NCBI RefSeq assembly: GCF_000968055.1
Contig: NC_022538.1
Coordinates: forward strand, 620,001 to 684,000
Direction of reading: 5' to 3'
Source: Alteracholeplasma palmae J233
Lineage (GTDB): Bacteria; Bacillota_I; Bacilli_A; Acholeplasmatales; Acholeplasmataceae
Length of the DNA: 64,000 nucleotides
The translations under genes were made by a program, and so were the position numbers. This document shows, piece by piece, positions 46,383-55,102 of this stretch. Below the pieces are notes generated by a model that was not told the DNA's origin, made no database searches, and worked only from the letters and a program-made list of their open reading frames with translations. The first letter of the stretch is position 1, and each line of letters opens with the position of its first letter.

Positions 46383-48100
46383 TGCAAATAAGAAACAAGG
46401 GGATTGCCGCTTCTAACGGAGTGGCAATTGCCAAAGTATATAAGTTAATAGAAATTCCTACCAATATATTTAGAACGAAAGTTGCTTCAGTAGAAGATGA
46501 ACTAAAAAAACTTTATGATGCGATTGATTTAGCTTCAAAAGAAGTCATGAATATAAGGGATTTAACCTCGAAAAATATTGGCAAAGAAGAAGCTAGTATT
46601 TTTGATGCACACTTATTTATGTTAAAAGATGCTGTTATTTTAAAACAAGTAGAAGAGTTAATTCATAAACTAGAATGTAATGCTGCTTATGCTTACCAGC
46701 AAGTTATGAATGAAGTCAGAGATGATATTACACATTCTAATAATGACTATATGATTGAGCGTTTAGCAGATATTAAAGATATCACTAAAAGAGTTGTGAA
46801 TAAACTGAATCAACAAAAAACAATAGATTCTTTTAAGAACATAAAAGAGCCTGTTATTATTGTAGCAGAAGACTTAACGCCTTCAGAAACTGTTTCATTT
46901 GATAACCAATGGGTCAAAGGAATTATCACAACTAAAGGAAGTAAAACTTCACATAGCGCTATTTTAGCAAGAACTTTAAATATACCTGCAGTGGTAGGTA
47001 TTCCTAGCCTAAATTATCTACATGATGGCGACTTAGTGATTGTTGATGGAACTAAAGGCATCATTATTGTTAACCCTACAGAAACTGTTAGAGAAGAATA
47101 TCTAGCAATTCAAAATGATTATTACAAGAGAACAGAGTTATGGAATCTCTATAAAAATAAACCAACATACACAAAAGATTTACACAAAATAGATTTAGGT
47201 GCTAATATTGGTGCACCTAATGATGTTTCTAATGCTTTATTAGAAGGTGCTGAAGGTGTGGGCTTATATAGAACAGAGTTTTTATATATGCAAAGTTTGA
47301 GTATGCCAAAAGAAGAAGAACAATATCTAGTTTATAAAGATGTTTTATCAAAAATGAAAGATCAAAAAGTAGTTATTAGAACATTAGATGTTGGTGGCGA
47401 TAAAAACTTATTATATTTACCAGTAAAAGATGAACTCAATCCCTTTTTAGGATACAGAGCGTTAAGATTATCGCTTGCTCAAAAAGACGTTTTTAAAGTT
47501 CAATTAAGAGCTTTATTAAAAGCGAGTCCATATGGTAATCTACATATTATGTTTCCTATGGTTTCAACACTAGATGAATTAAGAGAAGCTAAAGCTTTAT
47601 TAAAAGAGTGTGAAGAAGAACTTAGAGTTGAAAATATCAAAGTAGCCTCATATAAAATTGGCATTATGATTGAAGTACCTGCAGCGGCACTATTTGCTAA
47701 AACATTTGCTAAAGAAGTTGATTTCTTTAGTATAGGGACAAATGACTTAATTCAGTATTTATTTGCGGCAGACAGAATGAATCAAAACGTTTCTTACTTA
47801 TATCAACCTTATCACCCAGTTGTTTTAAATACCATTAAAAATATTATTGAAGCTGCACACAGTGAAAATATTTGGGTTGGCGTTTGTGGTGAAATGGGAG
47901 GAGATCCAAAATCTGCTTTATTACTAGCAGGACTTGGTATCGATGAATTGAGTATGAATGCTCATAGCATTTTAGAAATTAGATACTTATTGAATCAATT
48001 TACAATAGATGAACTAAAAACTTTTTCTAATAAGACATTAGAACTAGAAACAAATGATGAAGTTTATCATTACATTAAACAATTTATAAAAGGGATATAA
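46382..48100 (+). CDS. ptsI: phosphoenolpyruvate-protein phosphotransferase (PTS enzyme I)
   Basis: A 572-residue general PTS enzyme that moves phosphate from PEP to HPr. The active His lies in GSKTSHSAI (His 191), the PEP-binding barrel has GVGLYRTEFLYM and IGTNDLIQYLFA, and the C-terminal Cys is in VCGEMGGDP. It serves the fructose-type IIABC genes upstream. HPr (ptsH), its usual neighbour, is not in the window. Its start shares a base with the jetC stop, so it appears to be made from the condensin operon. Confidence 0.95.
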   Translation: MQIRNKGIAASNGVAIAKVYKLIEIPTNIFRTKVASVEDELKKLYDAIDLASKEVMNIRDLTSKNIGKEEASIFDAHLFMLKDAVILKQVEELIHKLECNAAYAYQQVMNEVRDDITHSNNDYMIERLADIKDITKRVVNKLNQQKTIDSFKNIKEPVIIVAEDLTPSETVSFDNQWVKGIITTKGSKTSHSAILARTLNIPAVVGIPSLNYLHDGDLVIVDGTKGIIIVNPTETVREEYLAIQNDYYKRTELWNLYKNKPTYTKDLHKIDLGANIGAPNDVSNALLEGAEGVGLYRTEFLYMQSLSMPKEEEQYLVYKDVLSKMKDQKVVIRTLDVGGDKNLLYLPVKDELNPFLGYRALRLSLAQKDVFKVQLRALLKASPYGNLHIMFPMVSTLDELREAKALLKECEEELRVENIKVASYKIGIMIEVPAAALFAKTFAKEVDFFSIGTNDLIQYLFAADRMNQNVSYLYQPYHPVVLNTIKNIIEAAHSENIWVGVCGEMGGDPKSALLLAGLGIDELSMNAHSILEIRYLLNQFTIDELKTFSNKTLELETNDEVYHYIKQFIKGI

Positions 48101-48111
48101 CTCCCTTTTTT
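48088..48111 (+). terminator. terminator overlapping the end of ptsI
   Basis: AAAAGGGA (48088-48095) pairs with TCCCTTTTT (48102-48110); the ptsI stop lies in the loop. Confidence 0.8.
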
Positions 48112-48129
48112 ACTAAAATAAGAATAGAT

Positions 48130-48157
48130 TTGCAATTTTTTATCTTTGGAGTATAAT
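48130..48157 (+). promoter_or_regulatory. promoter of pepC
   Basis: TTGCAA (48130-48135), 16-base spacer, TATAAT (48152-48157). The -10 lies inside the longer reading frame from 48146, which argues for the later start. Confidence 0.7.
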
Positions 48158-48181
48158 AAAAACAATTATAAGAGGTGTGAA

Positions 48182-49498
48182 ATGAGAAAAATAGAAGAAA
48201 AAAATATCAAAGTATTAACAGAAAAGTATCAAGAAAAGAAAGTTCAAAATGCTCTAAAGACAGTATTAAATAGAGCAGAACTTCAAACAATTCTTTATAA
48301 CCAAGAAAAAGAAAAACAAAATCAATTTAAGTTTTCAGTAGAAATCCCTACATTACCAGTAGCCAATCAAAAAATGAGTGGTAGATGTTGGATATTTGCA
48401 GGACTTAATGTTTTAAGAGAATATACCGCTAAAAAATTAAATGTATCAGAATTTGAATTTTCTCAAAATTATATTGCTTTCTGGGATAAATTTGAAAAAA
48501 TTAATTATTTCATTGAAATCATGGATGATTTCTTAACTACTGATATAGATGATAGAACTTTACAACATCTATTACATATGGGAATTCAAGATGGTGGACA
48601 ATGGGCAATGTTTGTCTCAGTTGTTGAAAAATATGGTGTGATGCCTAAAGAAGTAATGCCTGAAACATCAAGTAGTTCAAACACTAGAATCATGAATCAA
48701 GTAATTAATAGAAAACTAAGACAATATGCAGCTCTTTCAAGAAAAGCTAGTAAAAGCGAACTAGTAACCTTAAAAGAAAAGACATTAGAAGAACTATATA
48801 CATTTTTAGTAACATGTTTTGGTATGCCACCTAAAATATTTAATTATGAATATGTTGATAAAGATAATCAATATCATTTAATAGAAAATTTAGATCCTAA
48901 AAAATTCTATAACGAATACACTGAACATAACTTAACTGACTATATCAGTATTATTAATGCACCAACTAAAGATAAACCATTTATGAAAACATATACTGTT
49001 CCATATTTAGGAAATGTTATTGGTGGGCAAGAAATTAAATATATTAATTTAAATATCAATGATTTTAAAAACCTAGTTATAAAACAACTTGAAAATAAAG
49101 ATTTAGTATGGTTTGGTTCAGACGTTGCTTATGATGGAGACAGACAAGTGGGCTTCTGGGATGATCAAACATTTGATTATGAAAACTTATTTGAAATTGA
49201 TGTAGACTTAGAAAAAGATGTATCACTTGATTTTGGCCATAGTATTCCAGGGCATGCAATGGTGATTACAGGAGTTAATCTTTTAAACGGGAAACCTAAT
49301 CGTTTCAAAATAGAAAATAGTTGGGGAAATCAAAACGGTAATAAAGGATACTATGTATGTAGTGACTCATGGTTTAATAAATATGTATACCAAGCAGTTA
49401 TTAAAAAAGAATTATTAACTCAGGAACAAAAGTTAGCATGGGAAGAAAAACCAATAGTCTTAAAACCATGGGATCCAATGGGAACATTAGCTAAATGA
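48182..49498 (+). CDS. pepC: aminopeptidase C (bleomycin hydrolase family, C1B)
   Basis: A 438-residue cytosolic cysteine aminopeptidase. The catalytic triad is visible: Cys 69 in MSGRCWIFA, His 358 in PGHAMVITG and Asn 379 in IENSWGN. Length fits the hexameric PepC family. ATG 48182 has AGAGGTG upstream and follows the promoter; the longer frame from 48146 would cover the -10. It overlaps a 71-codon orphan gene by 4 bases. Confidence 0.95.
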   Translation: MRKIEEKNIKVLTEKYQEKKVQNALKTVLNRAELQTILYNQEKEKQNQFKFSVEIPTLPVANQKMSGRCWIFAGLNVLREYTAKKLNVSEFEFSQNYIAFWDKFEKINYFIEIMDDFLTTDIDDRTLQHLLHMGIQDGGQWAMFVSVVEKYGVMPKEVMPETSSSSNTRIMNQVINRKLRQYAALSRKASKSELVTLKEKTLEELYTFLVTCFGMPPKIFNYEYVDKDNQYHLIENLDPKKFYNEYTEHNLTDYISIINAPTKDKPFMKTYTVPYLGNVIGGQEIKYINLNINDFKNLVIKQLENKDLVWFGSDVAYDGDRQVGFWDDQTFDYENLFEIDVDLEKDVSLDFGHSIPGHAMVITGVNLLNGKPNRFKIENSWGNQNGNKGYYVCSDSWFNKYVYQAVIKKELLTQEQKLAWEEKPIVLKPWDPMGTLAK

Positions 49499-49710
49499 AA
49501 TTCATAAAAGTCAAAGATATTAGTGGAAATGAAGTTATTTTAAATACAGCTACAATCAATAGAATACAAAAAAATTTCACATTTAGAAAAAAGAAAACAA
49601 CTGAGACAACCTACCAAATTATTTCAGGTTCTGTTGCTACTTTTACAATAATTGACTACAAAACATATATGAAATTACTAGATGTCTTACAAGTAGAAGA
49701 AATAATATAA
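49495..49710 (+). CDS. small protein of unknown function downstream of pepC
   Basis: A 71-residue soluble protein that I do not recognise. It is basic in the centre (FTFRKKKTTETTYQII) and predicted mostly beta with a short C-terminal helix, and resembles short DUF-type proteins with a KDxxGNEVILN opening that suggests a small barrel. Its ATG overlaps the pepC stop, so it is translationally coupled to it. A terminator follows. Confidence 0.6.
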   Translation: MKFIKVKDISGNEVILNTATINRIQKNFTFRKKKTTETTYQIISGSVATFTIIDYKTYMKLLDVLQVEEII

Positions 49711-49721
49711 ATCATAAAAGG

Positions 49722-49752
49722 GTAAGTTTCAATTGAGACTTATTCTTTTTTT
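49722..49752 (+). terminator. terminator after the pepC operon
   Basis: GTAAGTTTC pairs with GAGACTTAT (two G-U pairs) across AATT, then a T8 run. Confidence 0.75.
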
Positions 49753-49755
49753 TGA

Positions 49756-49761
49756 TATAAT
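49756..49761 (+). promoter_or_regulatory. -10 element of the metallophosphatase gene
   Basis: TATAAT directly after the terminator T run, 25 bases before the start codon; the -35 is not clear. Confidence 0.5.
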
Positions 49762-49785
49762 AGCGTAGTTAAAGGGGCTGGAAAA

Positions 49786-50511
49786 ATGAAAAAGTATTTT
49801 GTATTCTCAGATGCACATGGAAATTACGATGCAATGATAGAAGGATTTAAAAAAGCTAATTTTGATTCAGAGAATAAAGACCACTATTTAGTAGGTTTAG
49901 GAGATTTCTTTGATAGAGGCAATCAAAATGATTTAGTTTTAAACTATTTATTAGAAATGGATCGTAAAAATAAATTATATGCAATTAGAGGTAATCATGA
50001 TGATTTTTTATATGACTTATTAGAAAATAAAAGTGATGGTAAGTTTCATGCATATTATCATGGTCTAGATAAAACAATTGAAAACTTATCAGGCATGCCA
50101 ATATATAGTTTTTTTGAAAATAATTTAGAACATGTTAAAAAAATTAAAGAAAACTACCCCGACTTGATTTCATTACTTTCTAAAATGAAGGACCACTATG
50201 TGATAGGTAACTATATGCTGACACACGCTGGTTTTACTGAAAACAAAAGAGGATTTTGGGAAATATATAATATGTCAAATACAATTGATTTTATTAAAAA
50301 ATATCCTTATGATGATTATATTCAAATCTTTGGACACTGGCACGCCAGTGATTTAAACAAAATATATTTAAATAAAAAGATGATAGGCGAACCTTTTATC
50401 TACAAAAATTTTATAGGAATAGATGCTTGTTCAATCAAAACCAATAAAATATTTATATTAGTTATAGAATTAGAAAATGGACATGCGAAAATAACTGATA
50501 TCATCAAATAA
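49786..50511 (+). CDS. PPP-type metallophosphoesterase
   Basis: A 241-residue calcineurin-like phosphatase with the metal motifs DAHGN (residues 9-13), GDFFDRG and GNHDD, then THAG and the closing GHWHA. This is the order of the PPP family that includes lambda phosphatase, PrpA and diadenosine tetraphosphatase. Whether it acts on phosphoprotein or a nucleotide cannot be told. It is a single-gene unit with an AAAGGGG ribosome site. Confidence 0.9.
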   Translation: MKKYFVFSDAHGNYDAMIEGFKKANFDSENKDHYLVGLGDFFDRGNQNDLVLNYLLEMDRKNKLYAIRGNHDDFLYDLLENKSDGKFHAYYHGLDKTIENLSGMPIYSFFENNLEHVKKIKENYPDLISLLSKMKDHYVIGNYMLTHAGFTENKRGFWEIYNMSNTIDFIKKYPYDDYIQIFGHWHASDLNKIYLNKKMIGEPFIYKNFIGIDACSIKTNKIFILVIELENGHAKITDIIK

Positions 50512-50556
50512 GACTATGATATATCCTAAAAGTTATGTATAATAATAAAGAACTAT

Positions 50557-50632
50557 GTATCCGTAGCTCAGTTGGTAGAGCATAACTTTCCGAAGGTTAG
50601 GGTCGCATGTTCAAATCATGTCGGATGCACCA
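50557..50632 (+). tRNA. tRNA-Arg, anticodon CCG
   Basis: Acceptor GTATCCG/CGGATGC (one G-U), anticodon stem TAACT/GGTTA with loop TTCCGAA, and encoded CCA. It reads CGG, a codon that is rare in these AT-rich genes. A TATAAT at 50538-50543 serves this tRNA and the next. Confidence 0.93.
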
Positions 50633-50633
50633 T

Positions 50634-50722
50634 GGAGGAATACTCAAGTGGCTGAAGAGGCGGGCTTGGAAAGCTCGTAGGCTGTCAAAGGCGCAGGGGT
50701 TCAAATCCCCTTTCCTCCGCCA
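50634..50722 (+). tRNA. tRNA-Ser, anticodon GGA
   Basis: Acceptor GGAGGAA/TTCCTCC, anticodon loop TTGGAAA, the long variable arm of class II tRNAs, T loop TTCAAAT, discriminator G and encoded CCA. It begins one base after tRNA-Arg(CCG), so the two are processed from one transcript. Confidence 0.95.
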
Positions 50723-50855
50723 TCAAAGAGTTAATTGTTTGACACAATTGAAACATATTTACTTTCATGTTATATGGTAAAGTAAATAAAAGGATTAAAC
50801 TATATTCTATTGGGATACAAAAATATAATTAAAATTTCAAAGGATGATGTAGCGT

Positions 50856-51359
50856 ATGAAATTCGAAATAAGCGACTACAATATAGAAATACATAAATAC
50901 TTAGATAAATGGATAGATGAATCGAAATATTTAAATGCTAGGTTAATAAATAAGTATGCCACATATAATGAACCAATCTCTAAAACATATAAATATTTTT
51001 TGGATAATCCATATGAAATGGCAAATATAAAATCATATATTAAACTTTTTATAAGCGAAGATGTTGTTTATGGTATTGTTGTATTTCACTATTATAACGA
51101 AAAGAAAAAGTTCTTTCTTGCAATCAACCCATTGGTAGTTAATCCTGAATTTATGAATCATGGAATTGGTTCTAAGCTATTAAGACAAATAGTCTTGCAA
51201 GCGCGAGAAATAGCAGGAGGGCATGTTGACATTGTTAAAGCAGATGTTGAAAATGCAAATATTGCATCTATGAAAATATTTGAAAAGATGGGATTTGCAA
51301 AAGAAATTAAAAATAATAATTTTATTGAGTATATTTATAATCTAACGGAAAAGTATTAA
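50856..51359 (+). CDS. GNAT-family N-acetyltransferase
   Basis: A 167-residue GNAT-fold protein: the beta strand IKLFISEDVVYGIVVFHYY leads to LAINPLVVNPEFMNHGIGSKLL, which holds the acetyl-CoA loop (pattern Q/RxxGxG/A, here NHGIGS), and the C-terminal NIASMKIFEKMGF motif is typical. The acceptor is unknown. It lies behind the tRNA-Ser gene with an AAAGGA site 11 bases upstream. Confidence 0.85.
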   Translation: MKFEISDYNIEIHKYLDKWIDESKYLNARLINKYATYNEPISKTYKYFLDNPYEMANIKSYIKLFISEDVVYGIVVFHYYNEKKKFFLAINPLVVNPEFMNHGIGSKLLRQIVLQAREIAGGHVDIVKADVENANIASMKIFEKMGFAKEIKNNNFIEYIYNLTEKY

Positions 51360-51426
51360 TGCGATAATTGAAATAAACTCATCATAATGATAATATAAAT
51401 TACCAGTGAAAGTTAGGGGGATAATA

Positions 51427-51846
51427 ATGAATAATGAGTATTATGTAAAAGAAAGTAATAACATATTTGATGATAAATTAAAAGAAAAACAAAAAATAAA
51501 AACAATTACATATTTAGTTATGGTAGTAATGAATAATTTTTTTGCAAATTTATCATTTATTTTATTAGCATGCTTTACAGAATTTAGCAATCATTGGATA
51601 ATAACAATTTTATTATTTATATGCCTGTCATTTATATCAATAAGGGATGAAAATATAAAAGAAAATAATAGTGAAGGTATAAGTAAAGGGGAAAAAATTT
51701 TAAGCTCAGGATATATTGTAGTTTCAGTAGTTACATCAATAGTTTATATTCTAATGTTCTTATTAGTAAATCAAACATCTTGGGTTTTCATTCCAGTTAT
51801 ATTTTTTATAAATTTTAATTATTTGCATAATCATCTTAATATTTAA
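51427..51846 (+). CDS. small integral membrane protein of unknown function
   Basis: A 139-residue protein that I do not recognise, with a charged N-terminus of about 30 residues and four hydrophobic segments separated by a polar NIKENNSEGISKGEK loop. ATG 51427 is preferred over GTG 51406 because AGGGGG lies directly upstream. It is very AT-rich, shares no evident operon with the GNAT gene and is closed by a bidirectional terminator. Confidence 0.65.
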   Translation: MNNEYYVKESNNIFDDKLKEKQKIKTITYLVMVVMNNFFANLSFILLACFTEFSNHWIITILLFICLSFISIRDENIKENNSEGISKGEKILSSGYIVVSVVTSIVYILMFLLVNQTSWVFIPVIFFINFNYLHNHLNI

Positions 51847-51865
51847 ATAAATATACTATATATTA

Positions 51866-51898
51866 TAAAAAAAACAGGACTTTAAAATCCTGTTTTAT
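51866..51898. terminator. bidirectional terminator between converging genes
   Basis: AAAACAGGA (51871-51879) pairs with TCCTGTTTT (51888-51896), with A and T tracts on the two sides. Confidence 0.88.
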
Positions 51899-51902
51899 TA
51901 TT

Positions 51903-53675
51903 TTAAGGAAACAAATTAAACTCAAAATTAAATAATATATTACTAAAATTGCCATTTTCTAATTTAAGTTTTACCTCTTTTGATAATTCTGTTTGATCAG
52001 TAATAATGCCTGCTATATCTAACTGTAAGTAATAGGAGATATCACTTTCTGAATTGACATCCCATATAAAAAGAGATTTATTATATCTTCTAATATCAGA
52101 TAAAACTTTTTTAGAAACAGAATAAGAACTCATTGAGTAGAAGTCTATATCATAATTTTTCAAGCCACCTAAGTTAAAACCTATAATATATCCTGTAGTT
52201 ACATTTGGGTATTTTTCCTTTAATTTTAATATAATATTGATATCAAGTGATTGAAAAACTACATGATCTCTATAGTCTAATTCATCTAGAATCGCCATCA
52301 TATCATCTATAAAAGTATCACTATCGTTTCTAGTTGTTTTTAATTCAATCATGATATCTTGATTAAGCTCTTTGGCAAGACTCATGTAATCATAAAAACT
52401 AGGTATCTTAGAACTAATACCTCTATGTCTTATTGTAGTATTTTCTAGTTCATTTAAAGTAAGTGAATTTACTCTTTTATCTATATTTGCTAAACGCTTT
52501 AAATTGAAATCATGGAAGACAACAATTTTTTTATCTTGGGTTTGTTGAATATCCATTTCAACATAATCAGGCTTATAAGTGCTTGCAATTCTTAAAGCAT
52601 CTAAAGTATTTTCAATCGCTAGTACAGACTCACCTCTATGTGAAACAATTTTAGGATTACCAGTAAATTTAGGTATACTTGTTAGAAGAGAAGCAATGAT
52701 AACTAATAAAACAAAACTTACTCCAAAAACACTATATCTTAATTTTTTATAATGAGAAAACTTAGGAAGTCTTAAGTCTTCTTTAATGACGGGAGTCTTA
52801 TTTAAAACATTATAACTTACAACACTTATTTGGATAAGAAAAATGGTTGAAACAGATAATATAATAATATAACAGAAAGTTAAACCTTCTTGTAAAATAT
52901 ATTTAATCTCGCTGCTAAATGATGGAAATAAACTACTTAGCCAGTTGTATAATCCTAAATTAATTAAGTAACTTAACCCAATGAGTAAAAAAGGAATGAC
53001 AGAAATAATCCCAACAATTACTAAAATTCTTAAACTATTTTTCTTTGTTTTTGCCCAACTTTTTTTCATGGAATCAAAAAACGATAAAGGTTCATTAGTG
53101 AAAATAACAAAAGTATAAAATAATCTAATATTCAAATAAAATGAAATTAAAATTAAAGTGTAATATAAAACAGTAAGTAATGTATTTTCGAAAAATGCTT
53201 CTACAATAAATTCAGGTAGATGAACTTTTGAAGTTAATCCTGATGACATACCGATATTGCCATTAGGCATAATAAGAAAAATATATACTAATAAAATAAG
53301 TAAATGCTTTAATTTGATCTTCTTTAAAGCAAGTAGAGGTTTTTTAAAAGAACTATTCTGGGTTTTATAATCAGTACTAGCATAATAATAAGTGATAGTT
53401 ACTTGGAGAATAATGAGTATTACACTAATAATCACTACTAACAATAAAATGAGTACAGCAATCGGATTTTTAAACACTGCAGTAAAATTATCATTCGATA
53501 TGCCGTCAATCTTAGCCGTTAGAAGTGCAATATTAAAAACATTTTTAATAATTTCATTCATTAATAAAATTAAGAAGAACTCAATTAAAATAGTTATAAA
53601 CACATACCTAAAAAAATTCTTTTTAATGAGTGATAAACTTAACGAAAGTGTTTTTTTGATGTTTATTTTTTCCAT
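51903..53675 (-). CDS. glycerophosphodiester phosphodiesterase with N-terminal membrane domain
   Basis: A protein of 590 residues whose first 320 or so residues form about eight membrane helices and whose C-terminal part is a GDPD TIM barrel. Catalytic elements are in place: IVSHRGES, the acidic VEMDIQQT metal site and the FHDFNLKRL histidine. The active domain should face outside the cell and release glycerol phosphate from deacylated phospholipids. ATG 53675 has AGGTGA five bases upstream, preferred over GTG 53684. It follows the uracil-DNA glycosylase homologue on the minus strand; the ribosome site overlaps that gene's stop. Confidence 0.9.
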   Translation of the reverse strand: MEKINIKKTLSLSLSLIKKNFFRYVFITILIEFFLILLMNEIIKNVFNIALLTAKIDGISNDNFTAVFKNPIAVLILLLVVIISVILIILQVTITYYYASTDYKTQNSSFKKPLLALKKIKLKHLLILLVYIFLIMPNGNIGMSSGLTSKVHLPEFIVEAFFENTLLTVLYYTLILISFYLNIRLFYTFVIFTNEPLSFFDSMKKSWAKTKKNSLRILVIVGIISVIPFLLIGLSYLINLGLYNWLSSLFPSFSSEIKYILQEGLTFCYIIILSVSTIFLIQISVVSYNVLNKTPVIKEDLRLPKFSHYKKLRYSVFGVSFVLLVIIASLLTSIPKFTGNPKIVSHRGESVLAIENTLDALRIASTYKPDYVEMDIQQTQDKKIVVFHDFNLKRLANIDKRVNSLTLNELENTTIRHRGISSKIPSFYDYMSLAKELNQDIMIELKTTRNDSDTFIDDMMAILDELDYRDHVVFQSLDINIILKLKEKYPNVTTGYIIGFNLGGLKNYDIDFYSMSSYSVSKKVLSDIRRYNKSLFIWDVNSESDISYYLQLDIAGIITDQTELSKEVKLKLENGNFSNILFNFEFNLFP

Positions 53676-53680
53676 AACTA

Positions 53681-54280
53681 TCACCTACCTAAAATTATAT
53701 TATGAACCATTGTTTTTAAATCATTAACTACAAATTCTTTAAACCAAGGATTGTTATTTTGCCATCTAAAATTAAGAGGGGATGGATGAACAATTGGAAA
53801 ATATGTAGGTAAAAAACTTTTATAATTAAAAACAGTTTCTGTAAGAGAGCGATATTTATTCCCTAAGTAATACTTTTGGGCGTATGAACCTATAAGAATA
53901 GTTAAACTAATATCAGGCATTTGATCCATTATTCTTTTATGCCATAAGGGTGCAAATTCTTTTCTAGGAGGTAAGTCACCAGTCTTCCCTTTACCTGGAT
54001 AATAAAAATCTAAAGGTAAAACTGCAAAAATGCCACTGTAAAATATTTCTTTAGACACTCCTAACCATTCGCGTAAGGTATCACCTGACTTATCAAGAAA
54101 AACCATTTCTTTTTCAGCAGTCTTTAGTCCTGGTGCTTGACCTATAATTAGTATTTTGGCTTTACTATTTGCCATATAAATAGGATTGATATTGTTCTTT
54201 GTATAAACCATATTAAGACTGTCTTTTTTGATTTCTTCGATAATTGATAAGATATTTTGATTGAATATTTCGTATTTCAT
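53681..54280 (-). CDS. uracil-DNA glycosylase superfamily protein
   Basis: A 199-residue UDG-fold protein. Motif A is IIGQAPGLKTA and motif B is VHPSPLNFRW; the VFLDKSGDTLREWLG segment fits families 4/5-like enzymes but the iron-sulfur cysteines of family 4 are absent. It probably removes uracil or a related damaged base from DNA. ATG 54280 has GGTGG upstream, preferred over GTG 54292. The short gap to the divergent eda operon holds direct repeats. Confidence 0.82.
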   Translation of the reverse strand: MKYEIFNQNILSIIEEIKKDSLNMVYTKNNINPIYMANSKAKILIIGQAPGLKTAEKEMVFLDKSGDTLREWLGVSKEIFYSGIFAVLPLDFYYPGKGKTGDLPPRKEFAPLWHKRIMDQMPDISLTILIGSYAQKYYLGNKYRSLTETVFNYKSFLPTYFPIVHPSPLNFRWQNNNPWFKEFVVNDLKTMVHNIILGR

Positions 54281-54307
54281 AATACCACCCACTTATATAA
54301 TAACATT

Positions 54308-54355
54308 AACGATAAAAATAATCATAAATAACAATTAATATAACGATAAAAATAA
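54308..54355. repeat. pair of 14-bp direct repeats upstream of eda
   Basis: AACGATAAAAATAA occurs at 54308-54321 and again at 54342-54355, 34 bases apart (about three helical turns), just before the eda promoter in the divergent gap. It may be a regulator site. Confidence 0.55.
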
Positions 54356-54376
54356 CTTAATAAAAGGTTAGAAGAA

Positions 54377-54405
54377 TTGACTTTACGCACTAATAAGTCT
54401 ATAAT
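54377..54405 (+). promoter_or_regulatory. promoter of the KDG operon
   Basis: TTGACT (54377-54382), 17-base spacer, TATAAT (54400-54405). An AGTGT...ACACT inverted repeat lies just downstream at about 54410-54430. Confidence 0.75.
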
Positions 54406-54452
54406 ACTAGTGTATGTAATAATAAACACTGATTATAAAAAGGAGATATAAA

Positions 54453-55100
54453 ATGTTTAAACAAAATGTTATCAAACGCATCACAGATGTTGGTGTAGTA
54501 GCAGTAGTTCGTGCTGACAATGCAGAACAAGCAATCAAAATTTCAGAAGCATGTGTAAAAGGTGGAATTCCTGCCATTGAACTTACATTTACTGTTCCAG
54601 GAGCAGCAGACGTAATCAAAGAATTAGCAAAAGCATTCAAACCAGAAGATTTAATCTTAGGAGCTGGTACTGTATTAGACGCTGAAACTGCTAGAGCAGC
54701 TATTTTAGCAGGAGCTACATATATAGTTTCTCCAGGATTTGATTTAGCAACAGCTAAATTATGTAATAGATACCAAATTCCTTATATGCCAGGATGTTTA
54801 ACAATTACTGAAATGTTAACAGCTATGGAAGCAGGAGTAGATATTGTTAAATTATTCCCAGGAAGCGCATTTGGACCAAGTTATGTTAAAGCAGTTAAAG
54901 GACCACTTCCACAAGCAAACATTATGCCTACAGGTGGCGTAAACATCGATAATATCGGTGAATGGATTAAAAATGGTGTTGTAGCAGTTGGTGTTGGTGG
55001 AGAATTAACAAGACCAGCAACTAAAGGTGACTTCGCAGGAGTTACTGCAAACGCTAAAGCATTTGTTGAAGCTGTTAAGAAAGCAAGAGCAGCTAAATAA
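54453..55100 (+). CDS. eda: 2-keto-3-deoxy-6-phosphogluconate aldolase
   Basis: A 215-residue class I aldolase that splits KDPG into pyruvate and glyceraldehyde 3-phosphate. The catalytic Glu in IPAIELTFTVPGA and the Schiff-base Lys in VDIVKLFPGSAFGP are in place, as is the phosphate-binding MPTGGV. AAGGAGA precedes the ATG. It opens the operon for hexuronate breakdown that ends with kduD. Confidence 0.95.
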   Translation: MFKQNVIKRITDVGVVAVVRADNAEQAIKISEACVKGGIPAIELTFTVPGAADVIKELAKAFKPEDLILGAGTVLDAETARAAILAGATYIVSPGFDLATAKLCNRYQIPYMPGCLTITEMLTAMEAGVDIVKLFPGSAFGPSYVKAVKGPLPQANIMPTGGVNIDNIGEWIKNGVVAVGVGGELTRPATKGDFAGVTANAKAFVEAVKKARAAK

Positions 55101-55102
55101 TA

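Noticed and set aside
50634-51846. Integrated element at tRNA-Ser
   Set aside because: No direct repeat of the tRNA 3' end, integrase or other mobile-element gene was seen downstream.
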